From: Chimonanthus salicifolius
Taxonomy: Eukaryota > Streptophyta > Magnoliopsida > Laurales > Calycanthaceae
Direction of reading: 5' to 3'
DNA: 64,000 nucleotides
Assembly: GCA_013350335.1 (NCBI GenBank)
Contig: CM023539.1
Coordinates: forward strand, 13,702,302 to 13,766,301
Shown: piece after piece, positions 33,226 through 47,700 of the stretch
Layout of the letters: each line of letters opens with the position of its first letter
Position numbering within the stretch: position 1 is the first letter of the stretch
Notes under the pieces: generated by a model
Databases searched by the model: none
What the model was told of the DNA's origin: nothing
The model's input: only the letters and a program-made list of their open reading frames with translations
Made by a program: the position numbers and the translations under genes

Positions 33226-36200
33226 GTTAGGACTTCACCTTACATTTTGTTCCTTCTCTTTCTCTTTTAATTTGATTTGATGGGTTCTTTATATTTCTTG
33301 GATGGCTAGTTCTTGTGTGGTAAAATCACTGAACGATATCAGATGTCTGTCTTACCCATTGTGGGAGTGTGTTTTGTGCTCTTTCAGTGCTTTGGGAAAT
33401 TGGTTCAGTGTAATTTTACTTTTCTATTGTTTCCGGTATTGACACATTTTAGATTTGCTCATTATGAAAGCAGATTTTTTGTTGAATTCGAAACTCGACT
33501 TTTGTGTTTCTATTCTTTCTCTTTATCCTATTTTGGGCGAACTTTTGATTTTACGTGATTTAATATGGTTATGTTCCTTCTTTTGGATATGATTCTTTGT
33601 ACTTCTGTGAGATTTCAGTTTTGATTTGGATTGTGAACTAAACTTTGATTTGACCCAATCACAGAACATTTATATTATATTTTTCTTTCTTCATCATTTC
33701 TTGTTTTAACCAAGAGCTGCCCCTTCTTTTGTTAGAAAATGCTTAGTGCTGCAATGTCTTTGCTTCATTAACCAACCTTTATATTTGTTTGTTGGGCCTG
33801 AAAGATTTACTGTTGTTTTTTGCAGCTAAGTTAGTCCTTTGGACAGTTTGAATGTGTCCATATGCCGTTGAAAGCTAATGTTACCCTTAAAATTATGACA
33901 AATTGAACAAACTGAAAGAAGAACTATCTAGGTGACAGATGTTTATCCATTATGCATTTATTGTGGTTCAGGAAATGCATTTGGGTAAAGGATAAACAGT
34001 ACTAGAATTTATCTTTATTACCTTCTTACTTATTTGGGGACATCCTATTATCTTAAATATTTGCTGTTCCTTTTGGATGCATCCAGCAATCTTGTATTCT
34101 TCTTTTTCCTCTCTGGATTTCTACTCATCTATGTCTGTGATTCATGAACCTTGAATCTTTTCTGATGTAGGTTGGAACCAAAGTCGCAGCTGTTTCACGA
34201 AAGACAAATACAACAATTCATGAAGTGCTGGGAGTAATGACAAAAGGAAATACTCAAATTGTACGCTCTTTATTTTTATTATTGTTTCTTTTTATTTTCG
34301 TGTTAGAAAAAATGTAGTTTGGTTAAAGTTGTTAGTCTGCTATGTATGAAGCTGATAATTTAATTGCATAGAGGGGCTGGTTTACTTAATGTATCTTGGT
34401 TTCTCATTGTTTTTTGCCTCTTTTATGACTCTAGGTCTCAAAGGTTTTCTCTTTCTTCTTTGATACTAACCATTACCATTAAAAAAGGTATTTGCTTGAT
34501 ATTGTTTGGATGAATCATAATAAGCAAAAAATGGAGGCCCATCGATTGTGCACGGTTTGACTTGAGAGCTGATCAATGGCATCTAAGTAAGAAAAGGATC
34601 CTGATCTAATATGTAGATTTAAAATACAATGTGGACTCATCATGATCAGTCAATCAAAATTTGGCTACCACATGATACAACTCATGGATTGTTGATTTTT
34701 TATTTTTTTTGTATGAGGCCTACTATTGATGGTTACAAGATCACAACTTTTCTTGTGTAAGTTGAGAAATTAAATTCTGAATGAGAAAACGTATGATTGA
34801 TAGACCACAAACTGTGCGAATTGTATGAGATTATGGCTACATTGAGGCCATTTCTTGATCTAAATCCAATATAGTAACATGGACTACTAAACTTAGTTCT
34901 CAATGGAGCTGCACTCCACAAGGTTGCACCCAGCACTAAGGCATTTATGTGCAACGCTCTCCACTCTCAAACTATAAATACTTATGTTACACCAGGTGAG
35001 CACACCACTCGTGGACCAAGTCCTTGAAAATTCCATTTAAGGCTTTCAAATTTATGCTCATTTTATGATTGTTTGTATACGTGATAAAAAGATTCACTTG
35101 TAAAGGGATGATGGACCGGTCTTTCTAGGAAGAGCCAAGATACGTTGTTTAGAATTTTGCACCCACCTTATGTTTCAGATATTCAATGAAAATTTTGTGT
35201 CTACAGGTTGTTCGGGTGTCATGTTGTAACATTTGGAGAAAAAAATAGTGTTGGGGGAGGAGTCCCTTTAGAAAGAGAGGCATAATAATTTGAAAGAAAA
35301 TCCCAGCAACAACCATGTGGTCGATATGGAAAGAGTGGCATTGTAGGATCCTTGAAGGGAAGCAAGCTCATGTCAGGTGTTATTTGGCTGGCCCAAGATA
35401 AGATCGGTAAGCTATATATACGGAAGACAATAGTTTAGAGGCAAAACCTTTGGAGATTTAAAGAGAGATTGATTGCATGATTGGGAATAGACAAGGAAAG
35501 AAAAAAGTCAAAGAAAGATGGAGAGGACTCTATTTTCAGCATTAGAGATAGGAGCCACGCATTGCTCTGCAAGTGGATTTGGAGGTTTGCTGAGGAAAGG
35601 GAAGCTTTGTGGAGAACGGTGTTGGTAGCTAGATATAGAGTGGAGGATATTGGGGAATGGAGGTTAGGACACAAGGAGGTTACGGATGGTTCGGTAGTGG
35701 TCAAGGCAACAATTATAATAGGAAATGGGGAGGGTAGAATAGGCCTAGCATTCAGCGAGGGACTAAGAATCATGTTGGGGAGAGGGAATAGGACCACTTT
35801 TTGGAAAGATAAATGGGTGGGGGAGAGGGCTCTAAGAGATGTTTTCCCTAGATTGTTTAGAGCGGCAAGGAACAAGGACACATTGGTTAATGACTATTAT
35901 AAGGAAATGGATGGTGAAACTCAATGGGTGATAATGTTTAGGAAGGTCTTAAGGGATTTTGAGGAGGAATATCTCTCCTCATTTAAAGGACTGTTGGGAG
36001 ATTCACAAATTTGCTTGGAGGAGGAAGATAGGTGGATTTGGCCCACTGATCCTTTAGGGGCTTACTCGGTTAAATCTATCCTCAATTTTGTGTATTCCCA
36101 AGGTCAAAACACATCTCCACCATGTGCATTGGCCTGTAATAATAAAATCCCTCATAGGATTCAAGTTTTCTTATGGGCCATGATAGGCAAAATATTGGTC

Positions 36201-38712
36201 AAACACAACCTCTCTACCGGAAGAAGAATCATAGTTGTTTTGGACTTTAGGGTGAATCTGTTGATCATTTGATGTGCAGGTGCCCGTTTATGGCAGGCGC
36301 CTTTTTGTGCATGATCGGTTGTTCATGGGTCCTGGATGGTAGTGTGGCAAATATGGTATCAGATTGGGTGGGGGAGCTGATGCGGAGCCAGTCCCACATC
36401 AATTCTCCGTGTCTTCTTCTTATTATTATTTTCATGTTTAGCTGGTAGTTATTTTTAGCTATTTTCCTTTTTTAGTTAAGGGTAGTAAATTTAGCAAGAG
36501 CATATTGGGCATGTGTGTTTTGTAAGCTTATATAAGGCCCTCATTGTAACCGAACAAGAGATTATGAATGAATAAGAATTGATGATTTTCGCATGTACCT
36601 TTTTATGGTGCGACTGTGAGTGGAGAGAGTCCACGGATCTTCGTGAGAAACCAAAGGGCGAGAAGCCAGGTACCTTTTTTCTAATTTCGTCTCTCTTTCT
36701 CTTCTCTCTTTCTCTTCTCCTTCTCTTCTTCCCCTTCCTGTTGTTACCTCTAGAACTGCTGCAACTCCTCCCCTAAGCAAGCCTCTATCCAGATTTGTCA
36801 CTCAGCCACTTCCGCACTTGCCAATCCCCTCTTCTTGCCTTCGCCCCATCCTTACCCATCCCATACAGCCATCGCCAACCCTATTAGACCCTTCTAGCCT
36901 TGTCGCCACCTTCAAATATTCCTCCCAAGCTTTTGTTACTTGCCAAATCCCTTCTCATCTTTGTCACCTCCACCCCACCTGCCCAGATTTTGTTGCCGTC
37001 CATTTAGAAACCCATTTGACTTGTCGTGACTCACAAAAGCCATTCCCTGTTCCGTAACCTTCCTTTATTCCAGTAGTGTATTCCCCCTCTCTATTTCAAT
37101 CTCAATATAAATAATCTCTCATGTGCCTAAGTTCCAAATTAGCCATTTGATTCATTTAATAAATTATATTTTGAACCCATTATTTCCAGTCACACATTAG
37201 ATTCTACATATTTTGCAAGATTATTTGAAGTAATTTTATATTATTCCTTGTTTATGTTAACTGATTAATTAATTTCAGCCCATTTTAGTTTTAGGGTGCA
37301 TTATTTTCATCCCATTAATTCACATTTAGACATTTAGGGTTACCCTATCCTTGGTCCTGCGTTAGGAGCCCTTCGTTGAAAGAAGAGGTGGTGTGGAAAT
37401 TGATTCCAATGGCAATCCTCTAGTCTGTATGGAAAGAAATGAATAGTAGAATCCGTGAAGGGAAATTGAGGGCCATAGGGGAGGTATTTGAGAAGGCAAA
37501 GTGGAATCTAGTTTTGCAAGGAGTTTATTAGGTGCTCCCCAAAACACTTCTATTTGTCAATGGCTTTATGAGGGGAGGTTACAAGTTTAAGAGGACCAAG
37601 GCGACTTGGACCAAACCTAAGCTAGGATTTTGTAAGTTTAATGTGGGTAGTGCAACTAGGGGCAAGTTGGATTCAACTAAGATAGGAGGTGTGGTGTACA
37701 CTGATAATGGTAGGATGTTAGTAGTGTTTTCAGAACCTACTGGGATTATGGAATCAAATGAGGCAAAATTGGTTGCAATTAGGAGGGCTATCCATCTGTG
37801 AGTAAGGTATGGGAATGGAAACATGGTTTTCGAGGGTGACTCAGTTAATCCTATTTTTTGGGATACAGGTAGAAAAAACCCCCATGGAGGCTTGTCAACA
37901 TTGCAGAAGACATCAGGAGGATGTGTAGGAGTAGACATATCATTTTTTGACACGTTGGACGATCAACGAACAACGTCTCAGACTCTTTGACAAAGATTGG
38001 AGTGCAAAAGCTGAGGCCCATAGTGCAGAAGCAAGGAACAATGTTATTGTATGGGGAACATGGTTTATTGTGTCATCTAGGAGTTTAGTTTCTTTATTCT
38101 ATATTGTAGGCAAGTATGGCCTTTATAATTCTCTTATACAAGGCTTGTGCTGTATGCTACTTCTTTCATATCAATGAAATCAATTCTTGTTTCTTGAAAA
38201 AAAGAAGACAGTATTAACATCAATGGAGCTACAAAAGGGTAATTAGGACCAAAAGGGGCTGAAGGTATTCGTCTTGGTTTTTTCTTTTAATTTTTTAAGA
38301 CCAACATGGAAGAAAGAAGCCAACGAGGTTGAGCTTTTATCAAACTAAAAGGAGGCAATAAAGTCTTCGAAGTGCATTTTCAAGGAAATTAATGTTAGAA
38401 AGAGACTTGACAAATGAAGTGGGCAACATGGAAAAAAGAAAGCACTATTGAAATTAAGAATGGTGGCAAGGGAGACAATAAACCTAACGTGGGGTTTGGA
38501 TGCGTTTCTCTACATGTCAAATGATCTGTCGATGGTGTGGTAGATTTTCTAGCAAAGGGTGACACACGCCTATGGTGAGGATTAAAGTGGAGTTCTCATT
38601 GGATTGAATTGAAATGTATGAGGTTCTTCTCATAAGTTTATAATGTAAATTAATTGTGTGTAACATTCATTATGGATGTCATCCAACACCTTACATGTAC
38701 ACAAATACACAT

Positions 38713-38748
<36 letters not shown>

Positions 38749-41700
38749 TGGAAGTCTTTGTTAGATAAAGGAGGAGGAGGGCAAGAAACAACCTTGGTAC
38801 AAATTTGTTAGATAAAGGAGGAGGAAGGCAAGAAACAACCTTGGTACAAAGAAGAAGGTAATAGCAGAAGGGGGACAAATATGATGTTGGTGATGATACG
38901 ATGATGATGACATAAATGTTTGATAAATGTACTAATGATTCGCTTTTAGAGATCGCAAGTAGATGGTGCTAGGAGAAGGGGGACAAACATGGTATCGACA
39001 ATGACATATATGTCTATTAATTATATTGATGTTTCTCTTTTGAAAGTCTATTAGGTATATCGATGTTTCACTCCTGAAAGTATGCATATGTTTATATAGT
39101 TTGGATGACGTATGCACCCTTACCTGTGCAACTTGTATGCACTCCTATGTGGGGCACATCTAGGCTACACGAATGAGTTGGTTGGAAAGGTCTTTTTTGA
39201 ATAAGATGTTTATTAACTGAGGCCATCTCTTTTTTGGCCTAAAGTTTGAATCACTTAAAATAAACTTATATTCCAAATTTAGATGGGCTCCAATTCCATT
39301 GGTGAGATTTCTCGGAAGGGTGTATAGGGGACCCTTGCAAGTTCGTTTGGCTGGGTGCTCATGGTTCTTATACGAGCAATGGTGTCTAGGGGATCTTGTA
39401 TATACAGTAAAACCTTTATAATGTAATATGGTTGGGACCCTACTCCATATATTACATTATAGAGGTTATTAAATTAGAGAGATTAAAAATATTCCTTTTC
39501 AAACACTCCTTAAAACTCTCCCCCATAACTAAAATGTCGTTTGGGCTTCTCCTAGAGGGGAAAAAAACACTCCTTTCGGATTCCACAGACTGGGTAGACC
39601 ATCTAGTCAGAGCGGCAAATCTCCTTGCCCAGGTTCTACATTGGCATCCGGCGATCTCACTCTATCGAGCATTGGCATTCAAATTGCAACCACAACCTCC
39701 TCAACTACCTAGGAGAGGAGGTTACATTCGTCCCAGATGAGGAACATATCATCGCCGAGCGCCTCTAGCATGATGAGCCTGTGGATCAGGACATGGAGGA
39801 AGGTGATACCCAGGAAGTTCCTCGAGTGACTCCTGCTGAAGCACTGCGACTTGCATAGTCACTGGAAAACTTTTGGCTCCAGCAGCCTGACACAAATGCT
39901 GATTTCCTTTCCACTCTTCAGTAGATAAAAGACAAGATCGACATTATGAGAATGAGGAAGTTTATCCAGAAGTCTATCTTAGATTACTTTTTTGGAGTTT
40001 TGATGATGTAGTTTATAAGGTCTTTAGTCACTTTTGCAGTAATTTTGTATTCTTAACGTATGGAATATTACCTTACAAAATGGTTGGGGCAATACATTTT
40101 TTATTCTGAATGTATTGAGTAATGAGTTAGAGAAATTTATTACATTTTGATGGGCCCAGGTCGGGACTAGCTGTAGATATTATTTTAGACAGGTTATAGC
40201 TTTATAGAATACTATATTACAGAGAGTTTACTGTATATGATAGTATTTATCTGGATTTATAGTGTAGTCAACATCCATGTACCTCATAAGGGATTCTCAT
40301 GGTGGGTGCTAGCTATTGTTATGGGGGTGTAGGGTTTTAACTCGACCTGGATGACTCAACCCGAGAAATTAGTGGGTTTGGGTTATGTATTTGTATATTT
40401 TGGGTCGGGTCGTGTTCGAAAAAAACCCGCTTGAAATTCAGGTCGGGTTGGGTTGAGAAATTTCAAATCAACCCGACTCGACTCGATCTGATCCGACTCG
40501 CCCTCATTCCAGAAATATAAAACAACAACGATGTCCTAGCTCTCTACTGCTTCCTTCGGTTCCTTTGCTGCCTCCTTCGATTCCTCTTTATTGCTGTTCT
40601 TCCTAGTCTGAGTTCTCTACTGTTGGTCATCTCTGCATTGTTCCTCTGAGTTCTCTCCGGCGACTCTCTGCTTCCGTTCCTTCGACTCTGCTCCCGCCTC
40701 TCAATGCCTCTCCTTTCTGAGTTCTCTCACCGCCTCTCCGACCTCTCCTGCTCCCAGTCTTCACTACGACGTTGAGTCTCGATTTAGTATTTGGTATTCC
40801 CAACCATACTGTTTTGAATTTGTACAAATGGATAATTGGAAAATTCTTTGGGACCGCTGCACTTGGGCTTATCTTCCTCCAAACAAATAATTGGTGGAGA
40901 CAACATTAGCCTCAGTGGTTTGATTGCCAACAGTCTAGATGCTTTCCAGAACTGCTCATTTTTTGGTAGGGATGAAAAGCTTCCATCAACATGAAGCCCT
41001 TAACCATGTCTAAGATTGAGAGGCAAAGCATGTTAAATCTTGAGATGTTTAAAGTGCTAACAAAATTTTGGTGCATACATTTCTTATTATTCTTCATTCT
41101 GTACTTTGTAGAATTAAAAAAATTACATAGAAAAAGAACAAAATTGTTATTTGTATACTCCAAATCAAATTGGAATATATTAGTTCCCATATAATATATT
41201 GGGCTAAAATTCATTTCAAAAAAATATATTGGGCTAAAATTGGGCTAAAAAAGGGTCGGGCTGTAGGCATAGTCACAAATACCGTTCTTGGGATATTAAC
41301 GACGATTGGTAATATCGTGATATTTTCAAATTCACAGGTTTTTACCGGGATATTAACGGGAAAATCTCGTGGAAAATATAATATTTAAAAAATAATAAAA
41401 ATAGAATAAATGAAAATATTAATAAAATAAAAATCTTAATAAGGAATTTACCGGGAATTTATTGTGATATTACCATTTATCGCGGTTTTAATGTGATTTT
41501 ATTGGAAATTTACCGAAAATTTATCATCATGCCGGTGAATACGCGTTATTAATGTGGTAATAGTATTTTGTCGATAAAAACACAGTAAATTTGAAAATAC
41601 TGCCTGATATTTGTGACATGGGCTGTAGGTCCAAGTCGGGTTGGCCAACATTCGAGTTGACTCGGGCCAGCAATTCGGGTCGGGTTCAATAATTTTTGAT

Positions 41701-44700
41701 ATGGGTTGGGTTTATTGAAACCCGACCCGACTTGCCCAAGTTTCTACCCAATGGGGGTGGATCGGTTTGAATAATCTGTGCTTGAGTATGGTGCTTTCAA
41801 AAAATTGGCTTGATTTAATGACTCCAGATATGATTCTAAAGGCCCCAAAAATCAATGGTAGATAGGGGTGTAATCATGAAATTTGAACCCAACAATGAGT
41901 CTTAAGTTCATTATGTGTATAGGATGGAAAAAAGAATTCTACGCCACATTCCAGGGGATATAAACAATGCATAGATAATCCATTTCGCAAAAAAAAAAAA
42001 AAGCATAGATAAAGAAAACCAATATCCAAGGAAGCAATCATCAAATCTTTAGCACCTATGAAGCGAGGAGTTTGAAATCCCTAGACCTGAGATGCAAAGA
42101 AGTAATGAAGGAAGAAACGATTCGCACCCTCTATGACAATAATACACATGGACGTGTGGTAATGATCAGTTCTCTTTGACGTTTTAGATGGTTGATAGTG
42201 AGAAGGTTTTCTAAAGCGGTTTTCCGGCAAAATACTAATACTATAGACATGTCCATGAGACCTCTAAGATAGTGTTACAGGGTTCTTGGGGTGTCAAAGA
42301 GGCAAAAATGGATTTAATGATGAAGCTCTACTTGTTTCTAAATGTTCATACCCTGAACTCCATACACAAGTATTGTATTGTCTAAATGCACTTAGTTGCA
42401 ATTCCATTTTGAGGTTAACCAAGTCATTTGTCTCATCATATAAAGGTTACACCTAATTAAGGTGCCCAAATTAAATCACCATTTTGTTCATAAATGAAGT
42501 CCTTTACTAGGCATCTCTTATTGACGATGCACTTTATAGGCAAGAATATCTTGTTTGCAGTTGTTTTTCTCCAACTATGCATCTAGCCCAAAGAGGAATA
42601 TGTTAATGCATCTTGAAGCTTGAATTTGATGTTCTGCTTGAAGGTTAAACTGCAACGTGTATAGTTTACCACATCCCGAAAGTGGCATGCAATCCTTTGA
42701 CCTATTTTCTGTAGATTGCACATCTTAGTAAGTCTTTTTCATTGCCCTATTGCCAAATACCCAACAATGCCTCATATATAGGATCCAACAGTTGACTCCC
42801 ATGCCCACCTTCCTTTAACAATTTGTAAATTTACTCAACATCCACTAGATGGTTTCTATCTTTGCCTTTAGAGTCAATCGAAAGAAGTCTTTTTTTTTTT
42901 TGAGGGAGTGACTAATGTTCAACTCTTATACCTTTCCAAAAAGAAAAAAAAATTCTGTACCAATCAGTAAACATTTCACATAATTAATCTTCAAGCTTGA
43001 GCACAATTCAAACAATCCTAATGAGGGATCGGAGGTATTCTTCTTTGGCCAATATGGTCTTTTTGTTTGTTTGAAAGATCACTATGGTTTTCTCTGTCAA
43101 AGCCTACGCAGACGTCAAAGTGTAGAAAAGTAATTCGAAGAATAATCTCTCGTGTATTAGTTCACCAAATGGAAGACAATATATAGAGTACAAAGGATAA
43201 TCTCTCCCAATATTTGGGGATTCTAATTTCCTAATTAAGAGATTACACAATCAATCATAATCTAATCTATAAATGGAAATTTAATATATCTCAAAAGCCC
43301 CCTCCCCCTCCCCACAAACTCAAGTGGGTCCCACTTGAGTTGGAACTTTGTCATCTTGAAGATCCAAACGATGCCAACTGATGGAACGGTATCAAATAGG
43401 AGAAAAATGGCACCGTCTCAAGGATTCTTCAAAATAATTTCGAAGGAGAGAATCTCTGTGCTAAAATTTCCACACATAATATTGTTAAAAAGAGGTTTGT
43501 TGTGATATTCCCTCGTGAAAACTAGTGACACCGGTGTTATATGGGTCCTTTGTAATAGGCAACGTTCCCATGTCAGATGCATCTCCATGCATGATTCTTC
43601 ACCTTCTAGTACCTATTGGATTCTTCATGGATTATTTTAGTACTCGTATAGCATTCTTTTGCATGGTAACAAGTTGTCATCAACCTTCTCTTCCTTTACA
43701 ATCTAAATAAAATATTGAAATGTTTACTACTTGATTGTTTGAGTGATTTTGTATTCTAGTTTTGAATTGTGTTATTTTCCATCTTATTTTTTTATTTAGG
43801 ATAGAAATTATTTTTAATTTACTTAGCCAAATCCACAAATCTTATATTTTAGGATTCATTGAATCTGGCACTTCATAACCTTGTCAGATTTTGACACGTA
43901 ACTATACCTATGTAACTTTGAGCAGTTGACTTTGTGGTCTGATGGATTGCATAGCTTTGTAAATGAATGAATGAGAAGAAGCAGAATGAGTGAGGAGGAG
44001 AAGAAGCAGCTAATTCAAGGGCTGATCGCTTCTCAAAAAGGGTAAAAAAAAAAGAACACACGGATTACCTTACAACTGGGTCTGTTGTGTCTTGGTTATC
44101 ATGCTGTTGATGCTAATATTTGTTTATCTTCTGTGTCTTAGGATATATTCCTTCATTTTCAATTATAACTTAGACCATGTATATTCATTGATTCCTGGGA
44201 AGGCTGTAGTGGTGTGAGCTATACTTTGTGTTTTTAGGTGTCACATTAGATTCACTAGCCATATATCAATAATACTGATTACTTGTTCAGTGTTTTTTTG
44301 ACACACCAGGGCTGATGATAAACTGCCGCTGGTTCCAGCCTGATGTTAAAGTTCGTGTTGAAAGTGGTTGGAGCTCAATGGATTTATATGATTTGCTTAT
44401 AGTTATTTTTGATGTTCATAGGCATCTTACAGTGTAAGGATTTTATCTTAAGGTTATATTCATTTTTATTTGTATATGACATTTATGCTACTTTTTTTGT
44501 TATTTTCTATCACTTAATTTTACATGGACCTTTTGTTTTAATCTTGAATGCGTTGAAGTCTTCCATTATTTGATATGTTTGTTTGCATCCCTTTCTTTGT
44601 TTCAAATTGTGGAGGGTATGTCCTGATATCTAGGCTGTGTCTAATGGCAGTAGCACAATTTATTTTTGAAACAATGACAAATAACTTAATTAATTCAAAT

Positions 44701-47700
44701 AAGAAGGAACAAAAGAGAGAATGCCTAGTACAAAAGAGTCATACAAGGCTATAAGAAAAACACAAAGAGTTTAAGCAAATGGAGCCTATATGTAGAATGC
44801 TCCACATTAAACATAAGTAACAATAAGAATAAATAACTTCAACAACCCCATACACCAAAAATAGCCCGAAATCAGAACAATGCCACTATCGGTCTCTGCT
44901 TCTGTACTCCAACCTTCGATTGGAAGTCTGCAACACTGTTTGCCGATCGAGCTATATGTGTGAGGCGATTCCTCCCCGCCTACTCAATCTCTTAATGTCC
45001 CTAACAATGTTTACCAATTTCCAACGGGGGGATTCCTAGTAGAGTCGGCTTCGACAATGAGGTTACCATTCCCAAACCTAGACCAAATCTAAAGGGCTCT
45101 CTTGATTTCCTTTCAGTTCCGCCTCATTTGATTCCATAATCCCTAAAAGCTTGGAGAATGCTAATATCATCCACCCCTATCGTCATGGATCACTCCCCCT
45201 ATCCCTCTCGGGCCAAGTTTTCCTTTCATTTCCCCATCTACGTTAAATTTATACGAACCCTGTGGTGGTGTTATCCACTGCATCTTACGTTTCCTAACCT
45301 TGCTAACCCCCCTCAGACACCCTTCCCATGACAAATAGAAGTCTTCTGGTGATAGACCAACAAACTCTTTGCAAACGGATAACCATCCTATCAATTGCCA
45401 CTTAGACTTTTCAAAGTCTTATCCTATAAGCCTTGTCTTTCCTTAAAAAAATCTTTCATTCCTCTCATTCCAAACTGCCCAAAGGACAACAACTGGAACC
45501 GGTCTCCACACCACCCTGTACCTACCTCTAAAGGGCCCCCTAGACCACTCTGAAGTAACCTCGTCCATGCCACTCTCCAGGACCCATGAGCAGCCAAATA
45601 GATTTAGTAAACAAAGGCAAACGTCCCCCATGAATCGGCATCTACATAACAAGTGGTCCACTGTCTCATCTTCTTCGCCACAGTAGACACTTCCGAGGCT
45701 CCTTCCAGAAGGATACCTCTCCTCCTGAGATTATATCTAACTGAAATCCTATTTTTCAAAGCCGCCCATACAAAGATCTGAATCCTAGGGGGGATTTTAT
45801 TGTTCCAGGTGAAATTACATGTGGACGGGGGATTCAGGTCTGAAGAATATGTTGTTTGAGAAAAGATTTTATCGAGAAGGACCCTACGGATCCTTGGACC
45901 AAATCACTTGTCTTCCTCCTCAAGCCACAACTAAGTGTCCTCTAGGAGTCTTACTAGGGTCCGGTTGAGTTCCTCTTCAAAATCCAAAGTCATTCTTAAA
46001 GAGAATTGACCATTGTAGTACACCATTGACCTCATTATAGTATTCACTAACTAGGGAGTCCTGTTCCAGAGCAGCTCTATAGTTTGGGGAACACTTCCAA
46101 AAGGGTCTCTCTGCTACCCGCCTTTCCAAAATGAAACTATCTCCTTTCAATTTGTCAAAATGAAACTGCACATTTTGGATTTAGGGATTATTTTTCTAGA
46201 AGAAACTTTTTGTTTTGGCTATATTTTTTTCAGAATATTGATGTGGTATTCACAATGTCTTTTAGAGCTTCATGATGGTTATGTTATTGTTTTATTCTTA
46301 GAGTCCCAGCATTGAGTCTGTGTTATAGTAAATCTTTATTGATGGTTGTTAGTCTTGCAATCCTATCTGGAGTCAAAAGTGTTAGGCAGTTAAAAAACAA
46401 CTAGATAAAGTAATAGTGATAAGATGGTAACTTAAGATGGATGTCTAGTGTAACAAGAAAAGATAGAATTAGAAATGAGTCTATTAGAGAAAGCCCAAAA
46501 ATTGGTCCAATAGGAGAAAATATGAGGGAATGGGCTAAGATGAGTATACTCTTTCTCTCTCTCACTCACTTACACACACACACAAACACATTAGAGAAAA
46601 GGAAAAGAAATTGTAAGATGCTTTGGACACATTTCTAGAAGATTAAAACAACCTTGGTATAGTTGGAGGATTACAAGTTGAAGGTACTCGGAAAAATGGA
46701 GAAACCATTAAAGACATGGATTGAGGTGGTAAGATATTATATGATAGGGGAAGGAAAATTTGTTCTATAGATCTACCTTTCAAAATAAAGAAGAAAATAT
46801 GTTTTATAGATCTTTTGTGCCTTGGTTATGTAAATTCTTTCGGATTTGATGAAACTTTGTTATTCTTCAAAAATAAAAGACATGATATGATAGAACATGG
46901 TGTGACAAACGACATGATCGCCAAACGATTGAGTGAAAAAGTAGAACTTGAAAAGCTGGCTCTAGATAGATGGGGATGGGGCAAAGGTTTTGATGATGAC
47001 GGCAATAGATGATGGAAAATAATGATAATGTGGGGCCGACCATGTAACCAACAATGATTTTACGATAGTGTGCCCTTTTTTTGGGAAGGATTAAGATAGT
47101 GATGGCATTCAAAACCCTAGATCTAAGAATGTAATGAAGGGAAATAAGAAATTTGAATAATAAATACTACTATATGCTCACAATATGCATTTAAAATACT
47201 AATTAAGAAGTTAATATATTATGTAATGAATGATTAAAACAATAGCCTAGACAAAATAGCATTACAAAATCAAAAGAACTAAAGATATTCATAGCACGCA
47301 AACATATTAAACCCTAGAAAAAGTCACAAATTGAGTTAGGGCCTCCAAATATCCTAAGATTAGATTCAAGTTGTTCTAAGTTCCCCACACAAGTGAAAAG
47401 TACAGTTTCATAATGAATAATCTAGTCCTACTTGAATTCAATCCCCAAAAACACCCGAAATAGGTCTAAGAAAGGGGCTTCTTGGGGGGTTTATGCACAA
47501 AATAGTTCATGGTAGGGTGGGAAACCAAAACAAAAGTCAAAAGGGGTAAAAAAGGAACTGAAAGGACCTTGTCCAAATGGCCGTTTGTACAGTGGTACGG
47601 CCAGGTGGGGTTTGGGTCGTCGCGGCCTGTAGAGCCAAGATCTTGCCTTGATTGGTTAGTTTTGGGTTTGTTTGGGATTTCTGGGTTGTTTAGTGTTCCA

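Larger units (their letters stand above)
35438..38203 (+). mobile_element. 5'-truncated L1-type LINE, interrupted by a solo LTR
   Basis: C-terminal ORF2 sequence: RDRSHALLCKWIWRFAEE, a zf-RVT region (WPTDPLGAYSVKSILNF, IPHRIQVFLWAMIGKIL), then after the nested insert VWKEMNSRIREGKLRAIGE and an RNase H region (CKFNVGSATRGK, RSTNNVSDSLTK). It ends with CTTGAAAAAAAG. GAAGACAATAGTTTA (35423-35437) and GAAGACAGTATTAAC (38204-38218) are a possible diverged TSD. Excluding the insert, about 1.8 kb. Several stops; inactive. Confidence 0.8.
38204..39404 (+). other. ERG intron 2: LINE tail remnant, (CT)n and small duplications
   Basis: An older LINE RNase H tail (SVDGVVDFLAKGDTRL at about 38524-38572) is followed by (TC)n at 38715-38745 and a 52-bp tandem duplication (38764-38865, GTTAGATAAAGGAGGAGG(A)GGC...). 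A smaller duplication lies at 39010-39085 (CTATTA(A/G) ... GATGTTTC(T/A)CT). Nothing else coding. Confidence 0.55.

Noticed and set aside
33226..33270. Continuation of the exon 1 frame into intron 1 (RTSPYILFLLFLF)
   Set aside because: The donor GTTAGG and exact continuation of the protein at 34171 show this is intron.
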